Of a stretch of 64,000 bases of DNA, positions 1-8,402 are shown piece after piece. The notes below the pieces were generated by a model, which was given only the letters and a program-made list of their open reading frames with translations, was not told the origin of the DNA and did no database searches. How positions within the stretch are numbered: the first letter of the stretch is position 1; each line of letters begins with the position of its first letter. A program made the translations under genes and the position numbers. This DNA is from JBEBGV01 sp040081265 (GTDB lineage Bacteria > Acidobacteriota > Vicinamibacteria > Vicinamibacterales > UBA2999): positions 208,515 to 272,514 of the forward strand of contig JBEBGV010000001.1 of assembly GCA_040081265.1 (NCBI GenBank), in the 5' to 3' direction.

Positions 1-1
1 C

Positions 2-859
2 GCAAGCCTCCAGTTCTCGATGGTACCGATGAACCTGCTGACCCCGGGGGCGACGGCCGACTATATCGACACGGGTTCCTGGGCAGAGAAGGCGATCAAG
101 GAAGCCAAGCGAGTCGGCACCATCAATGTCACCGGCTCGACCAAAGCCGACAACTACAACCGGATTCCGGCGGCCAGTGAACTGGCGCTCACCGCGGGCG
201 CTGCCTATGTCCACCTGACGACCAATAACACCATCGAGGGAACCGAGTGGCAGTCGATGCCCGATGTCGGCGAGGCGCCGCTCGTCGCAGACACCTCCTC
301 CGACATGTTCAGCGGCCCGATTGACGTCTCGCAGTTCGGCCTGATCTACGCCGGCGCTCAGAAGAACCTGGGCCCGTCGGGCGTGACCCTGGTCATCATT
401 CGTGAGGACCTGCTGGCGCGTTCACAGAAGACGCTGCCGACCATGCTCAACTATGCGGTGCATGCTGAGAACGGCTCTCTCTACAACACCCCGAACACGT
501 TCGGCATCTACATCCTCGGGCTGACGATGGCGTGGCTGCGGAACCTGGGTGGCCTTCCCGCCATTGGGGCGTTGAACAAGCGCAAGGCCGGGAAGCTCTA
601 TGCGGAGATCGATCGCTCCGGCTTCTACCGCGGCACCGCGGAGAAGGCCAGCCGTTCCCTGATGAACGTCACCTTCCGTCTCGGAACCGAGGAACTGGAA
701 AAGCGCTTCGAGAAGGAAGCCACCGCCGCGGGCCTCGATGGTCTCAAGGGGCATCGGTCGGTGGGCGGGATGCGCGCCTCGATCTACAACGCCTTTCCAG
801 AGGACGGAATCGACGCGCTTGTATCGTTCATGCAGGAATTCGAGCGCAAGAACGGATGA
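2..859 (+). CDS. serC: Phosphoserine aminotransferase, 5' partial
   Basis: PLP-dependent class V aminotransferase that makes O-phosphoserine from 3-phosphohydroxypyruvate and glutamate in serine synthesis; cytosolic. The reading frame is open from the left edge, so the start lies outside; 285 residues are visible against about 360 in the family, so roughly 75-85 N-terminal residues are missing. The PLP lysine is the K in YAGAQKNLGPSG, preceded by DTSSDMFSGPIDV. HLTTNNTIEGTE is the substrate and cofactor loop typical of SerC. The GNAT gene follows after 7 bases, so the two are probably co-transcribed. Identification is secure; only the truncated start is unknown. Confidence 0.95.
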   Translation, partial: ASLQFSMVPMNLLTPGATADYIDTGSWAEKAIKEAKRVGTINVTGSTKADNYNRIPAASELALTAGAAYVHLTTNNTIEGTEWQSMPDVGEAPLVADTSSDMFSGPIDVSQFGLIYAGAQKNLGPSGVTLVIIREDLLARSQKTLPTMLNYAVHAENGSLYNTPNTFGIYILGLTMAWLRNLGGLPAIGALNKRKAGKLYAEIDRSGFYRGTAEKASRSLMNVTFRLGTEELEKRFEKEATAAGLDGLKGHRSVGGMRASIYNAFPEDGIDALVSFMQEFERKNG

Positions 860-866
860 GGCCCCT

Positions 867-1268
867 ATGACGGTTGAATATCGCAGCGGTGAATCCGCTT
901 TGTCCCCGCAGTCGTTCATCGAGCTGGCGCGACGAATCTGGCCTCGCGACTATGACACTGGTCTGACCGCTGCTGCGCTGGCGAAGACGACCAACATCGG
1001 GGCGTGGTCTGGCGATCGCCTGGTCGGCTCGATCCGCATCCTGTCGGACGGCTGCTTCTTCAGCACCATCCCCGAGGTGATGGTCGATCCCGAGTTCAGG
1101 CGCCAGGGCATCGGTGGCGAGCTCCTCAAGCGGGCCCTCGATCTGGCGCCGGGAGGCACGCTGTTTCTCGGTGCCCAGCCAGGCCAGGAACGCTTCTTCG
1201 AAACCGCAGGCTTCCGCCGGGGCCCTGCCGGCTACGTCGGTCGCCGCGCGGCTACTGCGTCGGCGTAG
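867..1268 (+). CDS. GNAT family N-acetyltransferase
   Basis: A 133-residue single-domain GNAT acetyltransferase. The acetyl-CoA pyrophosphate loop is visible as RRQGIGGELL, following strand EVMVDPEF, and the C-terminal AGF motif (FFETAGFRR) is typical of the fold. The acceptor substrate cannot be told from sequence. The start at ATG 867 was chosen because it lies 7 bases after the serC stop and begins the fold; the frame is open further upstream inside serC, but that is a shadow. The stop overlaps the 3' end of convergent pcnB by 17 bases. Confidence 0.85.
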   Translation: MTVEYRSGESALSPQSFIELARRIWPRDYDTGLTAAALAKTTNIGAWSGDRLVGSIRILSDGCFFSTIPEVMVDPEFRRQGIGGELLKRALDLAPGGTLFLGAQPGQERFFETAGFRRGPAGYVGRRAATASA

Positions 1269-2556
1269 GCCGTGCTGGCCGGCGGCGACGTCGGCGACGC
1301 CGACGGGCCGGCTGTTCACCCTCAGGTGGAGGTGTCTGCGCGGCTGCAGCTTCGATGAAGCCACGCCAATGCTCCACCACCTCCGGCGACTCACCATGGA
1401 TCTCCAGCCAGGTGAGCGCGTCGGGAAACGCCCCACGATGAATCAGCGCCTGCCGTGCCCTGGGCGACAGCCCCGGATCGACCAGTCGCTTCTGCAGCGA
1501 CAGGATGTGTCGCAGGTGCTCCACGTCACGGCGGGCAAGTGGCAGCATGCCTAGCGAGATGCGCGGTTCCTTCCGCGGGTCGTCGAGCACCTTGCCGTGC
1601 GGCAGGGGCGCGCGGAGAGGATGGTTCAGTGGCACCAGGAGAGAGCCGAGCAGGATCGCATTGCTGAGGGTTGCCGGAGCGTCGTCGAAACGCCGGCGAT
1701 AGCTGTCGAGCGCGGCCAGCGACTGCCACAGGCTGTCGCTGGCACCACGCTGGAGATCGGGCGACATCGATTCGAGCAGCCGTCGCTCGGCCATCAACCG
1801 AAACGCACGCTCCGCCGAGCCTGTGCGGAGCAGTTTGTAGAACTCTTCGATCAGACGGGCCGGCGCGCTCTTGGCGATCTCGTCCCGGTGTACGGCGATC
1901 GCCTCGTCAATCGGCGGATCGATCGTGAAGTCGAGCCGCGCCGCCATGGCAATCGCGCGGAGCATCCGTACCGGGTCTTCCCGAAAGCGCTCGTTCGGAT
2001 CGCCGATGCAGCGCACCAGCCCGGCTCTGAGGTCTTCGAGCCCGCCGGCGTAGTCGATGATCGAGAAGGATCCGATGTCGTAGAAGAGGGCGTTGATGGT
2101 GAAGTCCCGTCTGAACGCGTCCTCTTCGGGCGTGCCGAAGGTGTTATCACGATGGACCAGACGCTCGCCGGCGCCGTCGGCCCCCTGACCCTCAGCCATT
2201 CCCCCGGCCCTGGATTCGGGACCCGGCTCGGCCGCCAGCTCCTCGGCTGTCACCTGGCGCCTGAATGTGGCCACCTCGATGTTCTTGGTCCCGAACCGGA
2301 CGTGCGCCAGGCGAAAACGTCGCCCGATAATCCAGCAGTTCCGGAAGAGTTTCTTGACTTCGTAGGGGTGGGCGGACGTCCCGATGTCGAAGTCCTTCGG
2401 GCGCCGGCCGAGGAGGAGGTCACGGACGCTGCCGCCGACGAGGTACGCGACGTGGCGGTGTTCGTGCAGGCGGTACAGCACCTTCAGCGCGTCGGGATCG
2501 ACCAGTTTTCGGGAAAGAGTGTGCGCGTCTCGCGGCACCACCAGGGGTTCGCCCAT
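1252..2556 (-). CDS. pcnB: Poly(A) polymerase / CCA-adding enzyme family
   Basis: Class II nucleotidyltransferase of the PcnB/Cca family, which adds A or CCA to RNA 3' ends. The N-terminal domain shows LVGGSVRDLLLG and the metal-binding KDFDIGT pair, then RRDFTINALFYD and the RNA-binding RMLRAIAMAARLDF. The C-terminus ends in a run of nine arginines (RRRRRRRRRPARPTPTQ), a basic tail known from PcnB-type proteins. Length is about 434 residues. Two in-frame ATGs exist, at 2568 and 2556; a TACAAT hexamer at 2567-2572 overlaps the first, so I prefer 2556, giving a short or absent leader. Poly(A) polymerase versus CCA enzyme is not certain; the Arg tail favours the former. Confidence 0.85.
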   Translation of the reverse strand: MGEPLVVPRDAHTLSRKLVDPDALKVLYRLHEHRHVAYLVGGSVRDLLLGRRPKDFDIGTSAHPYEVKKLFRNCWIIGRRFRLAHVRFGTKNIEVATFRRQVTAEELAAEPGPESRAGGMAEGQGADGAGERLVHRDNTFGTPEEDAFRRDFTINALFYDIGSFSIIDYAGGLEDLRAGLVRCIGDPNERFREDPVRMLRAIAMAARLDFTIDPPIDEAIAVHRDEIAKSAPARLIEEFYKLLRTGSAERAFRLMAERRLLESMSPDLQRGASDSLWQSLAALDSYRRRFDDAPATLSNAILLGSLLVPLNHPLRAPLPHGKVLDDPRKEPRISLGMLPLARRDVEHLRHILSLQKRLVDPGLSPRARQALIHRGAFPDALTWLEIHGESPEVVEHWRGFIEAAAAQTPPPEGEQPARRRRRRRRRPARPTPTQ

Positions 2557-2631
2557 GCTTCTCGGCATTGTAGCGGACCAGGCACACGTTCTTCCGAATC
2601 GGGCGCGGCCGCAGTACCATCGGTGCTGCCG

Positions 2632-3438
2632 ATGGCCCGCCAAATTGCGTTCGTGGTGCTGGTTAGCCTGCTGCATGTCAGCCCGGCATGGGCCGCCGAT
2701 CCGCCGGCACTCGTCAAAGCCCACGCGCTCTACAACGCCGGGGATTTCGAGGGTGCGATTCAGGTGGCCGCGCCCCTTGCGCAGCAGGCCACCGCGGCCG
2801 ATGCCGTCGCGCTGCTCATCGGTCGCGCTCGCCTTGAACAGTACCGCCAGAGTGCCGATGTCACGGTACTCGAGGACGCTCGCGTGGCCCTCTCGTCGGT
2901 GAAGGGCTCGGCACTGCCTCCTCGCCAGCAGGTCGAGCTGCTGATCGGCATGGGGCAGACCCTCTACTTCGGCGACGTCTTCGGGGGCGCCGCCGAGCTG
3001 TTCGACTCCGCGCTCGGTCGCGGGGAGCTTCTGAGCGAACGCGATCGCGGAGCGCTCCTCGACTGGTGGGCTACGTCGCTTGATCGGCAGGCCCAGCTTC
3101 TGTCGCCAGACCTTCGTCGGCCTGTGTTCGATCGCATCGCCGCACGCATGGAAACTGAGCTGCGTCAGGATCCCGGCAGCGGGCCGGCCAACTACTGGCT
3201 GGTCGTTGGTGCACGAGGCGTCGGAGATGTGGTGCGAGCCTGGGATGCGGCGGTTGCCGGCTGGGTCCGCGCCGCCCTGAATCCGACGTCGGTGGCGACC
3301 GTCCGCGCTGATATCGACCGGCTGGTGACCGAAGCGCTGGCGATCGAGCTCGGACGCAGTCGTGGCGGCCCGGAACCACAGGACGCCATCAACGCGACCC
3401 GAGCGGACTGGGAACTGGTCAAGAGCCAGTGGAAGTAG
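2632..3438 (+). CDS. Secreted TPR-like protein of unknown function
   Basis: A 268-residue protein with a clear signal peptide (hydrophobic FVVLVSLL, cleavage after SPAWA). The mature part is alpha-helical and alanine-rich, with helix pairs such as HALYNAGDFEGAIQVAAPLA that look like tetratricopeptide repeats, suggesting a periplasmic scaffold or binding protein. I do not recognise a named family. ATG 2632 directly precedes the signal peptide, although the same frame is open far upstream over pcnB. It is transcribed away from pcnB with only 75 bases between starts and ends 7 bases before the convergent polA stop. Confidence 0.7.
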   Translation: MARQIAFVVLVSLLHVSPAWAADPPALVKAHALYNAGDFEGAIQVAAPLAQQATAADAVALLIGRARLEQYRQSADVTVLEDARVALSSVKGSALPPRQQVELLIGMGQTLYFGDVFGGAAELFDSALGRGELLSERDRGALLDWWATSLDRQAQLLSPDLRRPVFDRIAARMETELRQDPGSGPANYWLVVGARGVGDVVRAWDAAVAGWVRAALNPTSVATVRADIDRLVTEALAIELGRSRGGPEPQDAINATRADWELVKSQWK

Positions 3439-3445
3439 CGACCCG

Positions 3446-6163
3446 CTAACCTTTTGCGTCCCGCCAGTTGTCGGCGGTTCCCACATCAACCGTCAGAGGC
3501 ACGTGCAGGGCAACGGCTCCCTCCATTGCCTCCCGAACGAGCTCGGCGGCGGAAGACGCTTCCTCCTCAGGTGCTTCGAACAGCAATTCGTCGTGAACCG
3601 TCAGGATCATGCGCGTGTGCAGGCGACGTGACTCGAGTTCACGTGCGACGTCGATCATGGCGCGCTTGAGAATATCCGCAGCGGTGCCCTGAATCGGCAT
3701 GTTGACTGTTTCGCGTTCGGCGCGCGACCGAATCTGACCGTTGTTGCTGTTCAGGTCAGGCACCAGGCGGCGCCTGCCGAAGAGCGTGCTCACGACCCCC
3801 GTGTCACGTGCGTGCTGAACGGTCGAGTCGATGTACGCCCGCACTTTCGGGAAGCCGGCAAAGTACGCCTCGATGAACTCCTGTGCCGCCTCCTTGGTCA
3901 CGCCGATGTCTTTGGACAGCGTGAAAGCGGTCTTCCCGTACAACAAGGCGTAGTTGATGATCTTGGCGCGACGGCGCAGCTCGTGTTTGCCGAGTCCGCT
4001 CGACTCACCGAACACCTTGGCTGCCGTCCGGTCGTGTATGTCCTCGTTGGCTCTGAACGCGTCAATGAGCGTGTCTTCCTCTGCCAGGTGCGCCAGCACC
4101 CGCAGCTCGATCTGGGAGTAGTCCGCTGAGATCAGTACATGGCCGGCCGATGCAACAAATGCGCGACGGATTTCCCGGCCGAGCTCAGTGCGAATCGGGA
4201 TGTTCTGGAGGTTCGGGTCGGAGCTGCTCAATCGTCCCGTCGCGGCCACGGCCTGGTTGAAGCTGGTGTGCACGCGACCTGTCCTGGGATTCACCAGCAG
4301 CGGTAAGGCGTCGATGTAGGTGCTCTTCAGTTTGTGCAGGCCGCGCCAGTCGAGAATCAGTCGCGGCAGCTCGTGCGAAAGCGCCAGCTCTTCGAGAACG
4401 TCCACCGAGGTTGACGCCGACTTTGTCTTTCCCGTCTTCCTGAGCGCCGGCAGTTTGAGTTTCTCGAACAGCACGTCGCCGAGCTGCTTCGGTGAGTTGA
4501 CGTTGAACACTTCACCCGCGAGCTCGTAAATGCGTGCGCTCGTTGAGGCGAGCTCCTGTTCAAGATGCCTGGACTGTGCTGCGAGGGCAGCGACGTCGAC
4601 TTTGATTCCGGCGCGTTCGATCTGAACCAGGACCGGGACCAGGGGCAACTCGAGATCCCGATACACGGTGTCCAGCTGATCCGACTTCAATCGCGGTTCG
4701 AGATGAGAGGACAGCTGGAGGGCCAGGTCTGCTCGTTCGCCCGCAAAGGCGAGGAGCGAGTCGGGCGTGAGCTGCTCAATCGGCGTCGCCTTTGCGCCAC
4801 GGCCGCACACGTCCTCCTGACTCAACGCACGATAGTTCAGATACTCCAGCGCCAGGTCCTCGACGGTGTGGCCGCCAAGACGTGTGGCGTCGAGGACATA
4901 ACTCTCGAGCATCGTGTCTGATGTCAGGCCGGCGACCAGCACGCCGTGTTCGGCGAGCACGAGGGCGTCCCACTTCAGATCGTGCGCAACCTTGCCGATC
5001 GTTGCGTCTTCGAGCAGGGGCTTCAGGTGCGTGAACGCAACCGCCGTAGCAAGCTGCGTCGTCGGCTCCGCGACGCTCAGCAGATCACCATGGCCGTCCT
5101 CACCCTCATGTCCGAGCGGCAGGTAGCGAGCCCATCGATCTCCGGTCGAGAACGCGATACCGAGAACGGCCGCGCGCATGGCCGAGGGGCCGTCGGTCAG
5201 GACCCGCATGCCGAACCGGCCGGCCTGACGAAGCGTAGCCACCAGTGCCATCAGGTCAGCTTCCGTGACGACCAGCCGGTAATCACGGCTGACGTTGTCG
5301 GCGGTGGGAGCGAACTCGTTCATGAGCGTCCGGAATCCGAGCTTCGAGAAGAGGTCGTAACACCGCTCACGCGACGGCCCCTGATATCTGATTGCCTCCG
5401 GCTGGAATTCGACCGGCACGTCGGTTCGGATCGTCACGAGCTCACGGCTTCTGAGTGCCAGGTCGCGATGGGTTGTCAGCGCCTCGCGCTGTTTTGGCTT
5501 CACCTCCGAGAGCCGCTCATACATCGCATCGATGCCGCCAAAGGCGGTCATCAGATCGATCGCGCCCTTCTTTCCAATGCCCGGAACACCAGAGACGTTG
5601 TCGCTGGTGTCGCCGACCAGCGCCAGGACGTCCACGACCTGAGACGGCAACACTCCGAACTTTTCCACCACCCCGGGTGCGTCGTACCAGATTCCGTCAT
5701 CCCGCGGATCGAAGACGCGTACCCCGTCGCGCACGAGCTGGAAGAAGTCCTTGTCGATGGACACGATCGCCACGTCGTTGCCGTGTTCCGCAGCTAGCTT
5801 CGTCAACGTCCCGATCACATCGTCGGCCTCGTACCCCCGGGCAGTGACGATCGGGACGCCCAGGGCCTCGCACGCCTCGTGCACCCAGGCCGTCTGCTCC
5901 GCGAGATCGTCCGGCATCGCCACCCGGTTGGCTTTGTAGTCGGCAACGATTTCGTCGCGGAAGGTCGGGCCCTTCAGGTCAAACGACGCGGCGATATAGG
6001 TGGGGCGGTGGTCGGCGATGAGCTTGCGCAGCATCGTGACAAACACGTAGACGGCGTGCGTCGTCTGTCCCTCCTGGTTTGACAGGCCCTTGCCGCGAAA
6101 CGCGTGGTAAGCGCGGTACATCTGGGAACTGCCGTCGATCAGGAACACAGTAGGGCGTGGCAC
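3446..6163 (-). CDS. polA: DNA polymerase I, proofreading site degenerate
   Basis: Family A DNA polymerase of 905 residues with three domains. The N-terminal 5'-3' exonuclease shows DGSSQMYRAYHAF, GYEADDVIG and LVGDTSDNVSGVPGIG. The polymerase domain has motif A (SADYSQIELRVLAHL, D at about 681), motif B (RRAKIINYALLYGKT) and motif C (LTVHDELLFE, D at about 858). The middle 3'-5' exonuclease fold is present, but by hand alignment to E. coli Pol I, D355, E357 and D501 are replaced by R, L and R, while D424 is kept (AHDLKWD). Start is GTG 6163; longer starts would run into the divergent gene at 6183. Probable role: repair and Okazaki-fragment processing without proofreading. Confidence 0.93.
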   Translation of the reverse strand: MPRPTVFLIDGSSQMYRAYHAFRGKGLSNQEGQTTHAVYVFVTMLRKLIADHRPTYIAASFDLKGPTFRDEIVADYKANRVAMPDDLAEQTAWVHEACEALGVPIVTARGYEADDVIGTLTKLAAEHGNDVAIVSIDKDFFQLVRDGVRVFDPRDDGIWYDAPGVVEKFGVLPSQVVDVLALVGDTSDNVSGVPGIGKKGAIDLMTAFGGIDAMYERLSEVKPKQREALTTHRDLALRSRELVTIRTDVPVEFQPEAIRYQGPSRERCYDLFSKLGFRTLMNEFAPTADNVSRDYRLVVTEADLMALVATLRQAGRFGMRVLTDGPSAMRAAVLGIAFSTGDRWARYLPLGHEGEDGHGDLLSVAEPTTQLATAVAFTHLKPLLEDATIGKVAHDLKWDALVLAEHGVLVAGLTSDTMLESYVLDATRLGGHTVEDLALEYLNYRALSQEDVCGRGAKATPIEQLTPDSLLAFAGERADLALQLSSHLEPRLKSDQLDTVYRDLELPLVPVLVQIERAGIKVDVAALAAQSRHLEQELASTSARIYELAGEVFNVNSPKQLGDVLFEKLKLPALRKTGKTKSASTSVDVLEELALSHELPRLILDWRGLHKLKSTYIDALPLLVNPRTGRVHTSFNQAVAATGRLSSSDPNLQNIPIRTELGREIRRAFVASAGHVLISADYSQIELRVLAHLAEEDTLIDAFRANEDIHDRTAAKVFGESSGLGKHELRRRAKIINYALLYGKTAFTLSKDIGVTKEAAQEFIEAYFAGFPKVRAYIDSTVQHARDTGVVSTLFGRRRLVPDLNSNNGQIRSRAERETVNMPIQGTAADILKRAMIDVARELESRRLHTRMILTVHDELLFEAPEEEASSAAELVREAMEGAVALHVPLTVDVGTADNWRDAKG

Positions 6164-6182
6164 CGATATATCATTGCCCGAT

Positions 6183-6944
6183 ATGCCCCTTCGCGGCGTG
6201 CGTGCACGCATGGCGCTCATCGCCGGAATCCTCGCGTGCGCGGTCTTCACGTCATCGTGCGGGCGGTTGTTGAAGAAGGACTACGAGTACGAAGAAGAGC
6301 TGTATCTGGCCCTCGACGGATCAGCCACTCTCAATGTCAACGCGTCAGTTGCGTCGCTCGTAGCGCTTCGCGGCGCAGATCTTCCCGTCGATCCTCGGGC
6401 TCGCGTCGACCGGGAGCGCGTGCGCGCGCTCTTCTCTGGTCCAGGCGCGGTGGTCCGTGTGAGCCTCTCGCGGCGTGACGGGCGTCGCTTCGTGCACGCC
6501 AGTGTGGACGTCGACGATGTCCGCACCCTGCGCTCGCTGGCGCCCTTCAACTGGTCCTCATATCAGTTTGATCGTCAGGCAGATGTCTTTGACTACCACC
6601 AGGTGGTCGGCGCGGCGCGCCGGGCCGACGTCGCAAACGTCGGCTGGACGGGCGCGGAGCTCGTGGCCTTCCGGATTCACGTGCCCAGCAAGATCCCGTT
6701 TCACAATGCACCGTCGCGTCGGGTCGAGCGCGGCAACATCCTCGAATGGGAACAGCCGCTGACAGAGCGGCTGGAGGGAACCCCGATCGACATTCAGGTG
6801 CAGATGGACGCTCAGTCCATCCTGTCGCGCACGCTGCTGCTCTTCGGTTCGACGATTCTGGCGGCGGCGGCCACCTTTGCCATTGTCATCTGGTGGGTGG
6901 TCCGCCGCGGTCGTGGTCCGTCGGTCGTCGAATCACGCTCATAG
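6183..6944 (+). CDS. Lipoprotein with C-terminal membrane anchor
   Basis: A 253-residue protein with a lipoprotein signal (hydrophobic ALIAGILACAVFT followed by lipobox SSC, Cys about 22), so probably diacylated at the envelope. The middle is beta-rich, with DYEYEEELYLALDGSATLNV and repeated charged strands; near the C-terminus a hydrophobic segment (TILAAAATFAIVIWWVV) followed by RRGRG looks like a transmembrane helix. Having both a lipid anchor and a C-terminal helix is unusual. No family recognised. ATG 6183 is 19 bases from the divergent polA start. The end overlaps the convergent BON gene by 6 bases. Confidence 0.65.
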   Translation: MPLRGVRARMALIAGILACAVFTSSCGRLLKKDYEYEEELYLALDGSATLNVNASVASLVALRGADLPVDPRARVDRERVRALFSGPGAVVRVSLSRRDGRRFVHASVDVDDVRTLRSLAPFNWSSYQFDRQADVFDYHQVVGAARRADVANVGWTGAELVAFRIHVPSKIPFHNAPSRRVERGNILEWEQPLTERLEGTPIDIQVQMDAQSILSRTLLLFGSTILAAAATFAIVIWWVVRRGRGPSVVESRS

Positions 6945-7481
6945 CTTCTCGAGTTCCTCGCGTGCCTCTGCCGTAGTCTTCAGGTCGTTGGTGAACTTGA
7001 ACGACGGGAATGCGCCCGCGATCGACTGCGCGATCATCCGGTCAACGTTGTTGTGGACGACGCCTTCGAGCGTGACACGCCCGTGCTCGACGATGATGTG
7101 AATGGGCGGGTTGACACGCGATCCGTAACCGTAGAAGTTCGAGTTCGAGTAGATCGCCCGCGCGATCCGGAATCGAAGCTCGTCGTCGAACTGCGACACC
7201 GGCAACACGTCGATCTTGTTGCGGACCGCGGCGACACCGCGCACCTTGGCGACGCGCTCGCCGATGGCGTCGCGCTTGTAGGGCATGGTGACCTTTCCGG
7301 TGAGCTCAACGACGCCGTTGTTGAGCCGAGCGTGGACGCTGTCGAAGATCGAGAAGTGCGGGTACTTCAGAACCTGACTCTGGACCTGCTTGAACAGTTC
7401 GTAGTCAGTCGAGTCGGCGGCGAAAGCCGGAGCGCTCAGCGCCAACACCAGCGCTGCGATGGTCGTGATTCTTCCGAACAT
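6939..7481 (-). CDS. BON-domain periplasmic protein
   Basis: Secreted 180-residue protein with a signal peptide (LVLALSAPAFA) and two BON domains, one around residues 30-100 (LNNGVVELTGKVTMPYKRD, VRGVAAVRNKIDVLP) and one around 105-170 (VEHGRVTLEGVVHNNVDR). BON domains are thought to bind phospholipid membranes and occur in OsmY-like stress proteins. ATG 7481 has an excellent Shine-Dalgarno, AGGAGG at 7488-7493, six bases upstream; this contrasts with many genes in the window that have none. It probably responds to envelope stress, but nothing in the sequence proves that. Confidence 0.85.
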   Translation of the reverse strand: MFGRITTIAALVLALSAPAFAADSTDYELFKQVQSQVLKYPHFSIFDSVHARLNNGVVELTGKVTMPYKRDAIGERVAKVRGVAAVRNKIDVLPVSQFDDELRFRIARAIYSNSNFYGYGSRVNPPIHIIVEHGRVTLEGVVHNNVDRMIAQSIAGAFPSFKFTNDLKTTAEAREELEKL

Positions 7482-7645
7482 GTGCAACCTCCTGGACGCT
7501 CATCACGCCAACTCGAGGCGGACCCGAGTCAAGCGATCCACGTCCCGGCACGAGTCAGGGCAAGGATGTTGCCAGTGCGTGAGCGTCGGAAAATCGTTCC
7601 GATCAAGAAGCCGTCTCGCGTGGCGTCCGCGGGAGAGGACGCCGA

Positions 7646-8380
7646 TCAGAGCAGCAGCATCGTCGCAACCCCGGCGCCGATGAGCAGGAGCTGGCGAAGT
7701 GATCCAGCGTCGGTGCGGCCGCGGTGCAGATCGGGGATGAGGTCGGACATCGCAACGTAGATGAAGCTCGAGGCTGCGAGGACCAGCACATACGGGATCG
7801 CGCGCGGCAGGAAGTCCAGCGCCACAAACGACGCCAGGGCGCCCACAGCGCTGGCGCAGCCGGACAGCGCGTTCATCAGCAGCGCGCGCTTTCGCGAGTA
7901 ACCCTTGTGAAGGAGTATCGCGAAGTCACCGACTTCCTGCGGGATCTCGTGCGCGGCGACGGCGAGGGCCGTGCTCACACCCAGGGGTACAGAGGCGATC
8001 ACCGCCGCCCCGATCACCGCCCCATCGACGAAGTTGTGGAACGTGTCACCGGCCAGGACGACGAACGCGCTACCCTCGTGCACTTCGCAGTCGTGGGTGT
8101 GGCAGTGCCGCCAGAGCACCAGCTTCTCGAGCAGGAAGAACAGCAGGATGCCGGCGAGCAGTGTCGAGAAGACGCTGGTCGCGGGGAGCTGATCGAGCGT
8201 GGCCGGCAGCATGTCGAGCATGGCGACGCCGAGCAGCGCGCCCACCGCGTAGCTGATCAGCCATGGGACCAGGCGCGATCGAAGCGCGTCGTTGAACAGC
8301 AGAACGGAGGAGGCGACGAACAGGCCGCCAAGTCCGCCCAGGAGGCTGAGCCCCAGGGCGATGAGGATGGGCGATGACAC
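7646..8380 (-). CDS. ZIP-family divalent metal transporter
   Basis: Polytopic membrane protein of 244 residues with about seven or eight hydrophobic helices. The two ZIP signature helices are intact: TFHNFVDGAVIG and AAHEIPQEVGDFAIL, whose H, N, D, E residues form the binuclear metal centre. A His/Cys-rich loop (WRHCHTHDCEVHEG) lies between helices 3 and 4 and probably captures zinc or another divalent metal. GTG 8380 is preceded by TGCTATGAT at 8389-8397 and no Shine-Dalgarno, so translation may be leaderless. The metal specificity is inferred, not shown. Confidence 0.88.
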   Translation of the reverse strand: MSSPILIALGLSLLGGLGGLFVASSVLLFNDALRSRLVPWLISYAVGALLGVAMLDMLPATLDQLPATSVFSTLLAGILLFFLLEKLVLWRHCHTHDCEVHEGSAFVVLAGDTFHNFVDGAVIGAAVIASVPLGVSTALAVAAHEIPQEVGDFAILLHKGYSRKRALLMNALSGCASAVGALASFVALDFLPRAIPYVLVLAASSFIYVAMSDLIPDLHRGRTDAGSLRQLLLIGAGVATMLLL

Positions 8381-8388
8381 GCCGCCCG

Positions 8389-8394
8389 ATCATA
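8389..8394 (-). promoter_or_regulatory. -10-like hexamer, probable leaderless start
   Basis: TATGAT on the minus strand, with TG one base upstream (TGCTATGAT, extended -10), ends 8 bases before the ZIP transporter GTG at 8380. There is no Shine-Dalgarno. Confidence 0.5.
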
Positions 8395-8402
8395 GCAAGC
8401 GC

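Noticed and set aside
4946..5797. Plus-strand open frame inside polA
   Set aside because: Complement of conserved DNA polymerase coding sequence.
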